A stretch of 30,297 nucleotides of DNA from Methylococcus sp. UBA6136 (GCA_002423305.1 DIVI01000093.1:1-30297); one strand, 5' to 3'. Counted from the first letter of the stretch, positions 15,380 through 25,000 are shown. A program made the numbers and translations. The notes: generated by a model from the letters alone, not told the origin.

Positions 15380-15413
15380 AAAAAAACCGGCGGTCCATGA
15401 GGGCCCCGCCGGT
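15380..15413 (-). terminator. Rho-independent terminator of the unknown exported protein gene
   Basis: Minus-strand reading: ACCGGCGG (15406-15413), a loop of 12 nt, and CCGCCGGT (15386-15393) followed by a run of T (complement of 15380-15386). This is a textbook intrinsic terminator 22 bp past the stop of the gene at 15435-15977. On the plus strand the same hairpin may also end the gpx transcript. Confidence 0.85.
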
Positions 15414-15434
15414 ACAAGTGCTCAAGTCCTGAAG

Positions 15435-15977
15435 CTAGATCTGGTCGATGACCGTGACACAGAGATTGGTTGGATTTTTTTGGGCATCAAGAATCGGCTG
15501 GATGGTAAAGCTCACCACACTTTCCACGCCTGCGTCACCCAGATTGGACGCGGGTACTTTTTCCACTTCGACCTTGTTGCCCTTGATGGACCAGACATAG
15601 TTGGCGTCGAATGCCGAGTTTTTAGCAGAGCCCTCCAGATCAACCTCGAAATTCGCACCAGCAAATGCAGAGCCGGGCGCTTTCAAATCGAGCACATGCG
15701 TGTGAAAACCGCTGGGTGCCTGTTCGTGACGGCTGTCATCAATCGGCAGATGAGTAGTCAGAACCAGAACATTATTGGTGCCGTCCGTAAGTGCACCAAA
15801 ACTAAATGCGCCAGACTTGCCATCGATCGGTATGGCTACATTGGTTTCAACTTCCAGCCCTTCCCATTCAGCTTCGGCTGATTTGATTTTCAGATGATCC
15901 GTGCCGGCCGCAATGGCACTGGAACCAGAGATACCTAGCACGGTCATGCAGATCAAGATCAATGACTGTTTTTTCAT
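15435..15977 (-). CDS. Exported protein of unknown function
   Basis: I do not recognise this protein. Seen: 180 residues with a clear signal peptide (MKKQSLILICMT..., cleavage after AIAA near residue 24). The mature part of about 155 residues is acidic, with alternating hydrophobic stretches (VAIPIDGKSGAFSFG, NNVLVLTTHLPID, SVVSFTIQPILD) that suggest a beta sandwich. His residues cluster in DDSRHEQAPSGFHTHVLDL, a possible metal site. A single Cys lies near the C-terminus, so there is no disulfide within the chain. Start: the ATG at 15977 has an excellent GGGAGG 9 nt upstream; the longer reading frame to 16139 has no signal peptide at its start and was rejected. Its own strong terminator and ribosome binding site suggest a monocistronic, well-expressed gene. 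Confidence 0.85.
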   Translation of the reverse strand: MKKQSLILICMTVLGISGSSAIAAGTDHLKIKSAEAEWEGLEVETNVAIPIDGKSGAFSFGALTDGTNNVLVLTTHLPIDDSRHEQAPSGFHTHVLDLKAPGSAFAGANFEVDLEGSAKNSAFDANYVWSIKGNKVEVEKVPASNLGDAGVESVVSFTIQPILDAQKNPTNLCVTVIDQI

Positions 15978-16215
15978 CGTTATCACGCCTCCCACACGTG
16001 GTCGATTCAAATGCGTGGAGCACTCCCCCATACCGCCATTATGGTATCGATGCAAAATCTTTTCTAGTGGGATTATGAAAAACTTGCGGCCTTTGGTTGC
16101 ACTCAGCCTGAACGCTCGGGATGAAGAGCATGGCCTCATGGATTGCTTGACTGCACGCCAAGGTTTATGCGGTCAAAACCAAGAGGGTCATTTTTCCCCG
16201 ATCTGAAATAGAAAT

Positions 16216-16245
16216 GCCGCACGCACTGTTGAAAGTACGCGCGGC
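16216..16245 (-). terminator. Terminator behind nrdA
   Basis: GCCGCACGCAC (16216-16226) and GTACGCGCGGC (16235-16245) pair over 11 positions with two wobbles around an 8-nt loop. Outer arms GATCTG (16200-16205) and CAGATC (16247-16252) extend it. On the minus strand the stem is followed by ATTTCTATTTC, a broken T-rich tail. It stands 21 bp past the nrdA stop, so nrdA is likely the last or only gene of its transcript. Confidence 0.65.
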
Positions 16246-16265
16246 GCAGATCTGAGAACCTTTGA

Positions 16266-19184
16266 TTACTGGCAGGCTTCGCAGGTGGGATCGTCGATGG
16301 AGCAGAGCTTAGGTCCGGCTTCAACGCGAATATCCGACGAAGCCACGATCATCGATTCAAGAGACAGAGCAGCACCGGATTCATTCTTTACCGCGTTGAG
16401 CTTGCCGTCGAAGGCCGTGCTCTTTTCCACGTGGGTCGCGCCCATGGTACGCAGATAGTAGGTGGTCTTGAGGCCTCTTATCCAGGCAAACTTGTAGAGC
16501 GTATCCAGTTTCTTGCCGGAAGGCTCGGCCAGATAGAGGTTCAATGACTGCGCCTGATCGATCCATTTCTGCCGACGCGACGCGGCCTCGATCAGCCAGC
16601 GTGCGTCCAATTCAAAGGCAGTGGCGTACATTTGCTTGATCGACTCCGGCACCCGCTCGATTTTCTGCAGGCTACCGTCGTAATACTTGAGGTCGTTGAT
16701 CATGACCGCATCCCAAAGCTCGTACTTTTTCAACTCGGCAACCAGGTAGGGATTAACCACCGTGAATTCGCCCGACAGGTTCGATTTGACGAACAGATTC
16801 TGGTAGGTCGGTTCAATGGACTGCGACACACCGCAAATATTAGAAATCGTCGCGGTGGGCGCAATGGCCATCGTATTACTGTTGCGCATGCCGACCTGCT
16901 TGACCCGTTCGCGCAGGCTATCCCAATCCAGGGTAAGGGAACAATCCTGCTGCAGGTAACCGCCACGCTCCTGTTCGACCATAGTCACCGAGTCGATTGG
17001 CAGAATGCCCCGACTCCACAATGACCCTTCATAGGTCGCATAAACACCCCGCTCCTCGGCAAGATCCGTGGAGGCGGTGATAGCGTAATAGCTCACCACC
17101 TCCATGCTCTGGTCGGCAAACGCAACCGCCGCCTCGGACGCATAGGGGATGCCCAACTTATAGAGCGCATCCTGAAAGCCCATGATGCCCATGCCCACTG
17201 GCCGGTGCTGGAGATTGGAACGACGCGCCTGCGGGACGCTGTAGTAGTTGATGTCGATGACATTGTCGAGCATGCGCATCGCCGTGGTGATGGTGCGCTG
17301 CAACTTGTCGGCATCCAGTGCACCGTCCCCGGAGATATGCGCCGCGAGATTGACCGAACCCAAGTTGCAGACGGCAATCTCGTTGTCGTTTGTGTGCAGT
17401 GTGATCTCGGTACAGAGGTTGGAACTGTGCACCATCCCGGCATGACGGTTGGTGTAGCGGATATTGCACGGATCCTTGAAGGTGATCCAGGGATGACCGG
17501 TCTCGAACAACATCGACAGCATCTTGCGCCACAACTGATTGGCAGGAAGACGCTTGAAGAGACTAATTTCTCCACGATCCGCCTTCGCCTCATATTCCAG
17601 ATACCGCTTTTCAAACTCCGCGCCCGTCAAATCGTGCAGGTCCGGCGTATCGCTTGGGCTGAATAGTGTCCAGTCCTGCTCCTCGGCCACCCGCTTCATG
17701 AAGAGGTCGGGTACCCAGTTGGCGGTGTTCATGTCATGGGTGCGGCGGCGGTCGTCGCCAGTATTCTTGCGCAGTTCCAGGAACTCCTCGATATCGATGT
17801 GCCAGGTTTCCAGATAGGCGCAGACTGCGCCCAGCCGCTTGCCGCCCTGATTGACCGCCACGGCAGTGTCGTTGGCAACTTTGAGGAACGGCACCACCCC
17901 CTGAGACTTGCCGTTGGTGCCCTTGATATGGGCGCCGAGACCCCTGACGCGCGTCCAGTCGTTGCCTAGTCCGCCAGCGTATTTGGAGAGCAGCGCGTTA
18001 TCCTTGATCGCGCCATAGATACCGTCCAGCTCATCTGGCACCGTGGTGAGATAGCAGGAGGACAGCTGCGGGCGAAGGGTGCCCGAGTTGAAGAGTGTGG
18101 GGGTGGAACTCATGAAGTCGAACGAAGACAGCAGGTTATAGAATTCGATCGCTCTGCCCTCGCGGTCTATTTCATTCATGGCGAGACCCATGGCAACGCG
18201 CATGAAGAAAGCCTGCGGCAATTCGAATCGAACGCCATTGCTGTGTATGAAGTAACGGTCATACAGTGTTTGCAGACCCAGATAATTGAAGTTGAGGTCA
18301 CGATCCGGTCGTAGCGCCGAGCCGAGCCGCTTCAGGTCGAAGCGGGTCAGCTCTGCAGAGAGAAGCTCAAGTTCCGCACCACGCTTGACGAAATCCGCGA
18401 AATATTCGACATAAAGATCCTGCATTTCCGCCTGGGTCGCTTCCTTGCGGCCATGCCCCAGGAAACCGAGCGCCTCGCTGCGCATGCTGTCCAGCAGAAG
18501 CCGCGCGGTGACAAACGAGTAGTTAGGTTCCTGCTCGATCCGTGTCCGCGCCGCCATGAGCAAGGCCGGAGCGACATCCTTCTCGGGTACTCCGTCGAAC
18601 AGGTTGCGACGAGTTTCCTCCAGTATCCAGGCGCCATCCGTGTCCGACAAACCACGGCAGGCCTCATCGACGATTTTCTGCAGCCGCTTTAAATCGAGCG
18701 ATTTCAGCGTGCCATCGTCAAGAGTGACCTTGATACCGTGATCGGTCGTTTGCTTTTGCGGCTGGCTGGCCGTCTTCTCGGCACGAAGACGAGCCCGCTC
18801 TGCGCGATACAACACGTAGGAGCGCGCGACCTTGTGGTGCTCGCCCCGCATCAGAGCTAGTTCAACCTGGTCTTGAACATCTTCAATATGAATGGTGCCA
18901 CCGGACGGCATACGCCTGAATAACGCCTTGACGACCTGATCGGTCAGCTCCTCCACCACCTCATGGATACGCCGACTGGCCGCCGCCGCGCTGCCTTCAA
19001 CCGCCAGAAAAGCCTTGGTGATGGCTACGTTGATCTTGCTCGCATCGAAACCGTTTACCTTGCCATTGCGGCGTATCACGCGCATTTCACCCGGCAGATT
19101 CACCCGCAACTCAACTTCAGCTACAGGGACATCAAACGGTGGCAAGGGGGACTTCGGGGCTTGGGTAAGGGATTCGGATTCCAT
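16266..19184 (-). CDS. nrdA: Ribonucleoside-diphosphate reductase class I, alpha subunit
   Basis: Catalytic subunit of aerobic ribonucleotide reductase, which makes deoxyribonucleotides in the cytosol. Seen: 972 residues, the long Pseudomonas-like form. Two N-terminal ATP-cone regulatory domains (about 33-135 and 150-240) precede the barrel with FMSSTPTLFNSGT. Active-site Cys377 (SSCYLT) and Cys606 (AVCNLGSVN) are the disulfide pair; N589, the thiyl Cys591 and E593 lie in SSNLCTEI. The radical-transfer tyrosines are in TTYYLRT. The mobile C-terminal CEAC ends the protein. GAGG lies about 10 nt before the ATG. Regulation: twin NrdR boxes overlap its promoter. Odd: no nrdB lies in the window; the gene ends in a terminator followed by an unrelated gene, so the radical-generating subunit must be encoded elsewhere. 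Confidence 0.97.
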   Translation of the reverse strand: MESESLTQAPKSPLPPFDVPVAEVELRVNLPGEMRVIRRNGKVNGFDASKINVAITKAFLAVEGSAAAASRRIHEVVEELTDQVVKALFRRMPSGGTIHIEDVQDQVELALMRGEHHKVARSYVLYRAERARLRAEKTASQPQKQTTDHGIKVTLDDGTLKSLDLKRLQKIVDEACRGLSDTDGAWILEETRRNLFDGVPEKDVAPALLMAARTRIEQEPNYSFVTARLLLDSMRSEALGFLGHGRKEATQAEMQDLYVEYFADFVKRGAELELLSAELTRFDLKRLGSALRPDRDLNFNYLGLQTLYDRYFIHSNGVRFELPQAFFMRVAMGLAMNEIDREGRAIEFYNLLSSFDFMSSTPTLFNSGTLRPQLSSCYLTTVPDELDGIYGAIKDNALLSKYAGGLGNDWTRVRGLGAHIKGTNGKSQGVVPFLKVANDTAVAVNQGGKRLGAVCAYLETWHIDIEEFLELRKNTGDDRRRTHDMNTANWVPDLFMKRVAEEQDWTLFSPSDTPDLHDLTGAEFEKRYLEYEAKADRGEISLFKRLPANQLWRKMLSMLFETGHPWITFKDPCNIRYTNRHAGMVHSSNLCTEITLHTNDNEIAVCNLGSVNLAAHISGDGALDADKLQRTITTAMRMLDNVIDINYYSVPQARRSNLQHRPVGMGIMGFQDALYKLGIPYASEAAVAFADQSMEVVSYYAITASTDLAEERGVYATYEGSLWSRGILPIDSVTMVEQERGGYLQQDCSLTLDWDSLRERVKQVGMRNSNTMAIAPTATISNICGVSQSIEPTYQNLFVKSNLSGEFTVVNPYLVAELKKYELWDAVMINDLKYYDGSLQKIERVPESIKQMYATAFELDARWLIEAASRRQKWIDQAQSLNLYLAEPSGKKLDTLYKFAWIRGLKTTYYLRTMGATHVEKSTAFDGKLNAVKNESGAALSLESMIVASSDIRVEAGPKLCSIDDPTCEACQ

Positions 19185-19227
19185 CAGCGGGGACCTCGGG
19201 GAGACTGGGGTTCAATAAAACGAGCAG

Positions 19228-19241
19228 CACTATAGAATGTG
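19228..19241. promoter_or_regulatory. NrdR box 1 (proximal)
   Basis: CACTATAGAATGTG matches the palindromic NrdR consensus CACWATATATWGTG at 12 of 14 positions. It covers the -10 hexamer. NrdR is the ATP/dATP-sensing repressor of ribonucleotide reductase genes. Confidence 0.75.
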
Positions 19242-19258
19242 GTTAAAGGCACCGTCAA
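19229..19258 (-). promoter_or_regulatory. nrdA promoter
   Basis: Minus strand: -35 TTGACG (19253-19258, 5/6) and -10 TATAGT (19229-19234, 5/6) separated by 18 bp. Transcription would begin about 40 bp before the nrdA ATG. The -10 box is embedded in NrdR box 1 and the -35 box touches box 2, as expected for a repressible nrd promoter. Confidence 0.7.
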
Positions 19259-19259
19259 G

Positions 19260-19273
19260 CACAACATAGTGTG
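19260..19273. promoter_or_regulatory. NrdR box 2 (distal)
   Basis: CACAACATAGTGTG also matches the NrdR consensus at 12 of 14 positions. Its start is exactly 32 bp from that of box 1, about three helical turns, which is the spacing typical of tandem NrdR sites. It lies immediately upstream of the -35 hexamer. Confidence 0.75.
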
Positions 19274-19435
19274 TTAACTGCTTTTCAAGGAGGACATCCT
19301 GAAGGCCTTGACAGGACAGAATCCGCGACCATCACAAGGCTTCGACGCCACTTGAGGTACCATGTCGCGCGCCCACTGACACGCTCATTCAGGCCCGACA
19401 AGAACAACTAAAACACAAGGGGAAACCTTAAGGCC

Positions 19436-20554
19436 ATGCAAAACATTCTGGAATGGATCAGCGACTGGACCAGGCGGCTTCTGCCCAATCCGCAGGCAGT
19501 GTCCTTTGCGATTTTTCTGATTGTTATCTTTTTGCTGGTCATCAGCCTGGGTCAGATGCTGATGCCTGTCTTTGCCGCCGGTGTCATTGCCTATCTCCTG
19601 GACAGCATTGTGATGGTGGGCGTCAGAAAGCGAATACCCCGGGTGTTTGCCGTGGTCGTGGTTTACCTGTTCTTCCTCGCCTCACTGGCTTTCATGTTGC
19701 TCGCCCTGCTCCCGTCGCTGTATCAGCAAACCATGCAACTGGTTCAACAACTGCCTGGCTGGGTGACGCGCGGACAAATACTTGTACTGGAATTACCGGC
19801 AAAGTATCCGGATTTCATTACAGAAGATCAGCTACTGGAGGTCATGGCGACGATTCGTCGCGAACTGTTGACCTGGGGCCAATCCATGCTGACCTATTCC
19901 TACTCCTCTCTGGTCAGCATCATCACGTTGATCGTCTATCTGATTCTGGTTCCCTTGCTGGTCTTTTTCTTCCTGAAGGACAAGGACCGCATTCTGGGCT
20001 GGCTCGACCAATACCTGCCGACAGATCGCTACCTCTCACACAAGGTCTGGGGCGAAGTGGATATGCAGATTGGCAACTATGTGAGGGGAAAGTTTTTCGA
20101 GGTACTGGCCTTGTTCATCGCCAGCTTTGTCGTCTTCTGGTGGATGGGGCTCAACTACGCTTTGTTGTTGGCCGTGCTGATGGGACTTTCAGTCATCGTT
20201 CCCTACGTTGGCGCGACACTGGTGACTTTTCCGGTCGTGATCGTGGCCTTTTTTGAATGGGGCATCAGCGACCAATTCGGTTATCTGATCCTCGCCTACT
20301 CAATCATTCAGGCCGTGGACGCGGTGGTCCTGATCCCACTGTTGTTTTCCGAGGTGGTCAATCTTCATCCTGTGGCCATCATCGTCGCCATTCTGTTTTT
20401 CGGCGGCTTATGGGGGTTCTGGGGCGTATTCTTCGCCATCCCGCTGGCGACGCTGGTGAAAGCCGTGCTGAACGCCTGGCCCCGACAGAACAGCAAATCA
20501 CTGGAGGGACCGGGTTTGCCGATTGGACTGTCGGATCTATCGGAAACTGATTGA
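19436..20554 (+). CDS. AI-2E/PerM family transporter
   Basis: Polytopic inner membrane protein of the AI-2E exporter superfamily, the group of E. coli PerM and TqsA. The family includes exporters and sodium/proton antiporters, so the substrate is open. Seen: 372 residues with two hydrophobic helices at about 22-68, another at 72-95, a soluble middle region (about 96-155), then LVPLLVFFFLKDKDRILGW, typical of the family. A further set of helices carries IVPYVGATLVTFPVV and ends in FGGLWGFWGVFFAIPLATL. The ATG at 19436 is preceded by a purine-rich stretch. It diverges from nrdA across 251 bp holding the nrdA control region. It converges on rlmE, with a weak AATCTTC-G-GAAGATT inverted repeat at 20560-20574. 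Confidence 0.9.
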   Translation: MQNILEWISDWTRRLLPNPQAVSFAIFLIVIFLLVISLGQMLMPVFAAGVIAYLLDSIVMVGVRKRIPRVFAVVVVYLFFLASLAFMLLALLPSLYQQTMQLVQQLPGWVTRGQILVLELPAKYPDFITEDQLLEVMATIRRELLTWGQSMLTYSYSSLVSIITLIVYLILVPLLVFFFLKDKDRILGWLDQYLPTDRYLSHKVWGEVDMQIGNYVRGKFFEVLALFIASFVVFWWMGLNYALLLAVLMGLSVIVPYVGATLVTFPVVIVAFFEWGISDQFGYLILAYSIIQAVDAVVLIPLLFSEVVNLHPVAIIVAILFFGGLWGFWGVFFAIPLATLVKAVLNAWPRQNSKSLEGPGLPIGLSDLSETD

Positions 20555-20587
20555 GCGGAAATCTTCGGAAGATTACTAGTATTGGGT

Positions 20588-21217
20588 CTATGACACCATA
20601 GATTTCCGACCACGGCCGACCAGGTAAACCTCAGAGCTTCGATCCCGCGAAGCCTTGGGTTTACGAACCGCAACCTTGGCGAAGAGGCCTCTTGCCGATT
20701 TGACGTAGCCGTCGACATCAGGGCCTTGGAACAGCTTCGTCACATAATCACCCCCGGGCTTGAGAATCTCGCGCGCCGTTTCCAAGGCCAGCTCGGCGAG
20801 GTGCATCCCCCGTGCCTGATCGACAATCCGGTTGCCGCTCATATTGGGCGCCATGTCTGAAAGCACCAGATCCACGGGTCGACCTTCCAGCACATCCATC
20901 AGCTGGGCCAGGATCAAATCGTCCCGAAAATCACCCTGAATGAAAGTGACGTGAGGCAAGTCTTCCACCGGCAGAAGATCAAGGGCTATAATCGCCCCCT
21001 TTTTTCCGATCCGCTGGGCCGCGAACTGGGACCATCCGCCAGGTGCCGCCCCCAGATCAACGACAACCATACCGGGTTTAAGCAGCCCCTCCCGCTCGTC
21101 CAGTTCCTTTAGCTTGAATACCGCACGCGAGCGATAGCCCAGAGCTTGCGCCTGCTTGACGTATTCATCCGCAAAATGCTCGGACAACCAGCGGCCACTG
21201 CTTCGACTACGCGCCAT
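20588..21217 (-). CDS. rlmE: 23S rRNA (uridine2552-2'-O)-methyltransferase
   Basis: Methylates U2552 in the A loop of 23S rRNA late in 50S assembly. Seen: 209 residues, the family's usual length. An RSRSSGRWLSEHF start, RSRAVFKLKELDE, the SAM-binding motif VVDLGAAPGGWSQ, the K-D-K-E tetrad members in VLSDMAPNMSG and VTKLFQG, and the C-terminal KPKASRDRSSEVYLVGRG are all present. Neighbours: divergent from yhbY with only 40 bp between starts, as in E. coli. Odd: ftsH, which normally follows rlmE, is missing; the next gene is the convergent permease. Confidence 0.97.
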   Translation of the reverse strand: MARSRSSGRWLSEHFADEYVKQAQALGYRSRAVFKLKELDEREGLLKPGMVVVDLGAAPGGWSQFAAQRIGKKGAIIALDLLPVEDLPHVTFIQGDFRDDLILAQLMDVLEGRPVDLVLSDMAPNMSGNRIVDQARGMHLAELALETAREILKPGGDYVTKLFQGPDVDGYVKSARGLFAKVAVRKPKASRDRSSEVYLVGRGRKSMVS

Positions 21218-21257
21218 AATTCACGCCAAACGACAAAACGAAGGAAAGAAAAACCGA

Positions 21258-21530
21258 GTGAAACCCGAATTGAGGAAATTCATGCGGGCTAAGGCCCACT
21301 TACTGAAACCGGTTGTTATTACCGGTCAGAATGGCGTCACGCCTGCCGTATTGAACGAGATCGATCTGGCCCTGGAACATCATGAACTGATCAAGGTTCG
21401 GGTTAACGCGGCTGATCGGGAAGATCGCAAAACCATGATTCAGCAAATTTGTACTGACTCATCAGCCGAGTTGATTCAGGCCATCGGCCATGTCGTCACC
21501 CTCTATCGGAAAACGCCGAAAAAACACTGA
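21258..21530 (+). CDS. yhbY: CRM-domain RNA-binding protein YhbY
   Basis: Small ribosome-assembly factor that binds the pre-50S particle. Seen: 90 residues from a GTG at 21258, preceded by AAGGAAAG at 9 nt. The protein then reads MKPELRKFMRAKAHLLKPVV, in register with the E. coli homologue. The hallmark GQNGVTPAVLNEIDLALEHHELIKV and the basic end KTPKKH are present. The longer frame to 21156 reads through the rlmE N-terminus on the other strand and was rejected. A second possible start, ATG at 21282, would cut the first helix. Divergent from rlmE, convergent with greA. Confidence 0.94.
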   Translation: MKPELRKFMRAKAHLLKPVVITGQNGVTPAVLNEIDLALEHHELIKVRVNAADREDRKTMIQQICTDSSAELIQAIGHVVTLYRKTPKKH

Positions 21531-21533
21531 CAA

Positions 21534-21552
21534 GCGGCGGCTTTTCGCCGCC
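21534..21552. terminator. GC-rich hairpin between yhbY and greA
   Basis: GCGGCG (21534-21539) pairs with CGCCGC (21546-21551) around GCTTTT, directly behind the yhbY stop and 17 bp from the greA stop. It probably ends both convergent transcripts. On the minus strand a T6 run lies about 10 nt past the stem, so it is only a fair intrinsic terminator. Confidence 0.45.
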
Positions 21553-21568
21553 CACAAAGCCACAGGGG

Positions 21569-22045
21569 TCAGATATACCTGACCTCGCAGATATCGAACT
21601 CCCGCACGCCACCCGGCGTATGAACTGTCGCAACATCCCCCTCGCGCTTGCCGATAAGCGCCCGGGCGATCGGCGAGGTAATCGAAATCATCCCTTTCTT
21701 GATGTTAGCTTCATCTTCCCCAACGATCTGGTAAGTCAACTCATCGCCTGTTTCCGCATCTGCCAAATCAACCGTGGCGCCAAACACCACCTTGCCATGC
21801 GCGTTGACCTGGGTCACATCGATAACCTGGCAATTGGACAACTTGCTTTCGATTTCCTTGATGCGACCCTCGGTGAAACTCTGCTGTTCACGGGCCGCAT
21901 GATATTCGGCGTTTTCCTTCAAATCTCCATGCGCCCGTGCCTCGGCAATGGCTTCGGTGATCTTGGGACGAACCACGGATTTGAGGTGGGCTAATTCCTC
22001 GCGCAGCTTTTCTGCACCGCGGGCCGTAAGGGGTACTTTTTGCAT
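21569..22045 (-). CDS. greA: Transcription elongation factor GreA
   Basis: Rescues stalled RNA polymerase by stimulating cleavage of backtracked RNA. Seen: 158 residues from the ATG at 22045, exactly the canonical length. MQKVPLTARGAEKLREELAH opens the coiled-coil finger, the tip residues are in ARAHGDLKENAEYHAAREQQ, and the C-terminal FKBP-like domain holds GDELTYQIVGEDEA and SPIARALIGKREGD. The longer frame to 22150 runs into carB and was rejected. It lies 34 bp behind carB on the same strand; the carA-carB-greA order is found in Pseudomonas too. Confidence 0.97.
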   Translation of the reverse strand: MQKVPLTARGAEKLREELAHLKSVVRPKITEAIAEARAHGDLKENAEYHAAREQQSFTEGRIKEIESKLSNCQVIDVTQVNAHGKVVFGATVDLADAETGDELTYQIVGEDEANIKKGMISITSPIARALIGKREGDVATVHTPGGVREFDICEVRYI

Positions 22046-22079
22046 CGCTTTTGCCTGTCCGAACTTGTCTTGTGAAGGA

Positions 22080-25000
22080 TCAGTTAAGAGTTTTGTGCAA
22101 ATCCTGCAGGGAATTGACGTCACCCGCCGCCATCTCGCCCAGTGCCGCACACGTCGCCAAGGCCCCTGAAATGGTCGTGGTATAGGTCACCTGATCCTGC
22201 AGGGCCTGTCGACGAATGGTGAACGAGTCGGATATCGCCTTCTTGCCCTCGGTGGTATTGATGATGAATTGCAACTCACCATTCTTGATCATATCCACCA
22301 CATGAGGGCGACCCTCATAGACCTTATTGACGATACTGCAATGAATACCAGCATCCTCCAGCGATTTGGCCGTACCACGGGTCGCCACCAATTTGAAACC
22401 CTTAGTGAGCAAGTCCCTCGCAATGGGTATGACCTTGACCCGATCACTTGGGCGAATGCTTATGAACACGTTGCCACTCTGCGGCAACCGAACACTGGCC
22501 GCTCGCTGGGCCTTAGCATAGGCTTCACCAAATGTTTTACCCACGCCCATCACCTCGCCGGTGGACTTCATTTCAGGTCCCAACAATGGATCAACGCCAG
22601 GGAACTTGATAAAGGGAAACACCGCCTCTTTCACCGAATAGTAGCTAGGAATCCGCTCCCGGGTGACACCCTGCTGCGGTAATGTCATACCTACCATGCA
22701 GCGGGCTGCGATTTTTGCCAGCGGATATCCGGTCGCCTTCGAGACGAAGGGCGCTGTTCGAGAGGCGCGGGGATTGACCTCCAGTATGTAGATATCGTCG
22801 CCTTTTATTGCGAACTGGGTATTCATAAGCCCGACTACGCCCAAGGATTCCGCCAGCACTCGGACCTGCTCGCGAATCCTGTCCTGCAGTTCGGAACTCA
22901 GATCATAGGGCGGTATGGAGCAGGCTGAATCACCGGAATGGACTCCCGCTTGTTCTATATGCTGCATCAAACCGCCAATCAGAACCTGTTGTCCGTCGCA
23001 AATGGCGTCCACATCCATTTCGATGGCATCGTCTAGGAAACGATCCAGCAATACGGGTGACTCGTTGGAGACACTGACCGCCTCGCGCATGTACCGTTTG
23101 AGATCTTCGTCGTTGAATACGATTTCCATGGCACGCCCACCCAAGACATAGGAGGGACGAACCACGAGCGGATACCCAATTTCATTGGCGCATTGAATAG
23201 CTTCTTCGGGCGAGCGGGCCGTCCGATTCGGCGGCTGCCTCAGACCCAGCTTGTCGACCAGTTTCTGGAATCGCTCGCGATCCTCGGCGAGATCGATGGA
23301 ATCCGGCGTGGTCCCGATAATGGGCGCATTGGCGGCTTCCAGGGCTCTGGCCAGTTTCAGCGGGGTTTGACCACCATACTGGACAATGACACCGTATGGC
23401 TGCTCAAGGTGAATAATTTCGAGCACATCCTCCAACGTCAATGGCTCGAAATAGAGCCGGTCGGAGGTGTCAAAATCGGTGGACACGGTCTCCGGATTAC
23501 AGTTGATCATGATGGTTTCATAACCATCCTCGCGCAATGCCATCGCGGCATGCACGCAGCAGTAATCAAACTCGATCCCTTGGCCGATCCGATTTGGCCC
23601 ACCGCCCAGCACGATAATTTTTTGCCGATCGCTGGGCGCCGCTTCACATTCCTCTTCGTAGGTCGAATAGAGATACGCCGTGGCCGTGGCAAATTCAGCG
23701 GCACAGGAATCAATCCGCTTGTAGACCGGGCGGACACCCAATTTATGGCGCGCCGCCCGAACCTGAAATTCCTGGCTACCCAGCAGCCGTGCCAAACGCG
23801 AATCGGAAAAGCCCTTGCGCTTGAGGGCGTACAACTCGTCCGCCTGCAAATTTCCCAGGACCCGCCCACTCAAGTTGGATTCTTCCGCGACCAGATCTTC
23901 CATCTGGGCCAGGAACCATGGATCGATCATGCAATGCTGGTGAATCTCGTCCAAAGACCAGCCCAGACGGAAAGCATCGGCCACATAGAAAATCCGCTCA
24001 GATCCTGGCTGACGAAGCTCGCGTGCCAACCTGTCGGCTGCATCGTCGGCAGACAGATCGAGTTTCTCACTCAGTCCGTCCACACCAATTTCCAGACTCC
24101 TCAAGGCCTTTTGCAGTGACTCCTGGAAGGTACGGCCGATAGCCATGGCCTCACCGACGGACTTCATCTGAGTCGTCAAGCGATCATCGGCCTGAGGGAA
24201 TTTCTCGAAGGTGAAGCGCGGGATTTTCGTCACCACGTAATCGATGGTCGGCTCGAAAGAGGCCGGTGTCGCGCCACCCGTTATCTCATTGCGCAATTCG
24301 TCCAGGGTATAGCCCACGGCCAGCTTGGCAGCCACCTTGGCAATAGGAAACCCGGTTGCCTTGGATGCCAGCGCCGAAGAGCGACTCACTCGCGGATTCA
24401 TTTCGATCACGATCATTCGGCCATCGACCGGACTGATGGCGAACTGCACATTGGAACCGCCCGTATCCACGCCGATCTCACGCAATACGGCGATCGAGGC
24501 GTCACGCATCAATTGGTATTCCTTGTCGGTCAGCGTCTGCGCTGGCGCGACGGTGATGGAATCACCGGTATGCACGCCCATGGGATCGAAGTTTTCGATG
24601 GAGCAGATAATGATGCAGTTGTCCTTGTGGTCGCGGACCACCTCCATTTCATATTCCTTCCAACCCAGAACTGACTCCTCAATCAGCAGTTCATGGGTCG
24701 GCGAGAGCTCAAGGCCTCGCTCGCAAATCTCGGTGAATTCCTGGCGGTTGTAGGCAATGCCACCGCCACTCCCGCCCAGCGTGAAGGACGGTCGAATGAT
24801 GGCGGGATAACCGGTTTCTTCCAGACAGGCCAATGCTTCTTCCAGCGTGTGCGCCACATTGGACCGCGCTGAATTCAGGCCAATCCTGGTCATGGCCTGC
24901 TTGAATTTTTCGCGATCCTCCGCCTTGTCGATCGCCTCTTTTGAAGCGCCAATCATCTGAACGCCAAACTTCTCCAGAATCCCATGCTTATCCAGATCGA

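Noticed and set aside
15978..16139. N-terminal extension of the unknown exported protein
   Set aside because: The internal ATG at 15977 has the good ribosome binding site and places the signal peptide at the N-terminus.
23193..24119. 308-residue plus-strand ORF opposite carB
   Set aside because: Long open frames antisense to GC-rich conserved genes are common shadows; no recognisable motifs.
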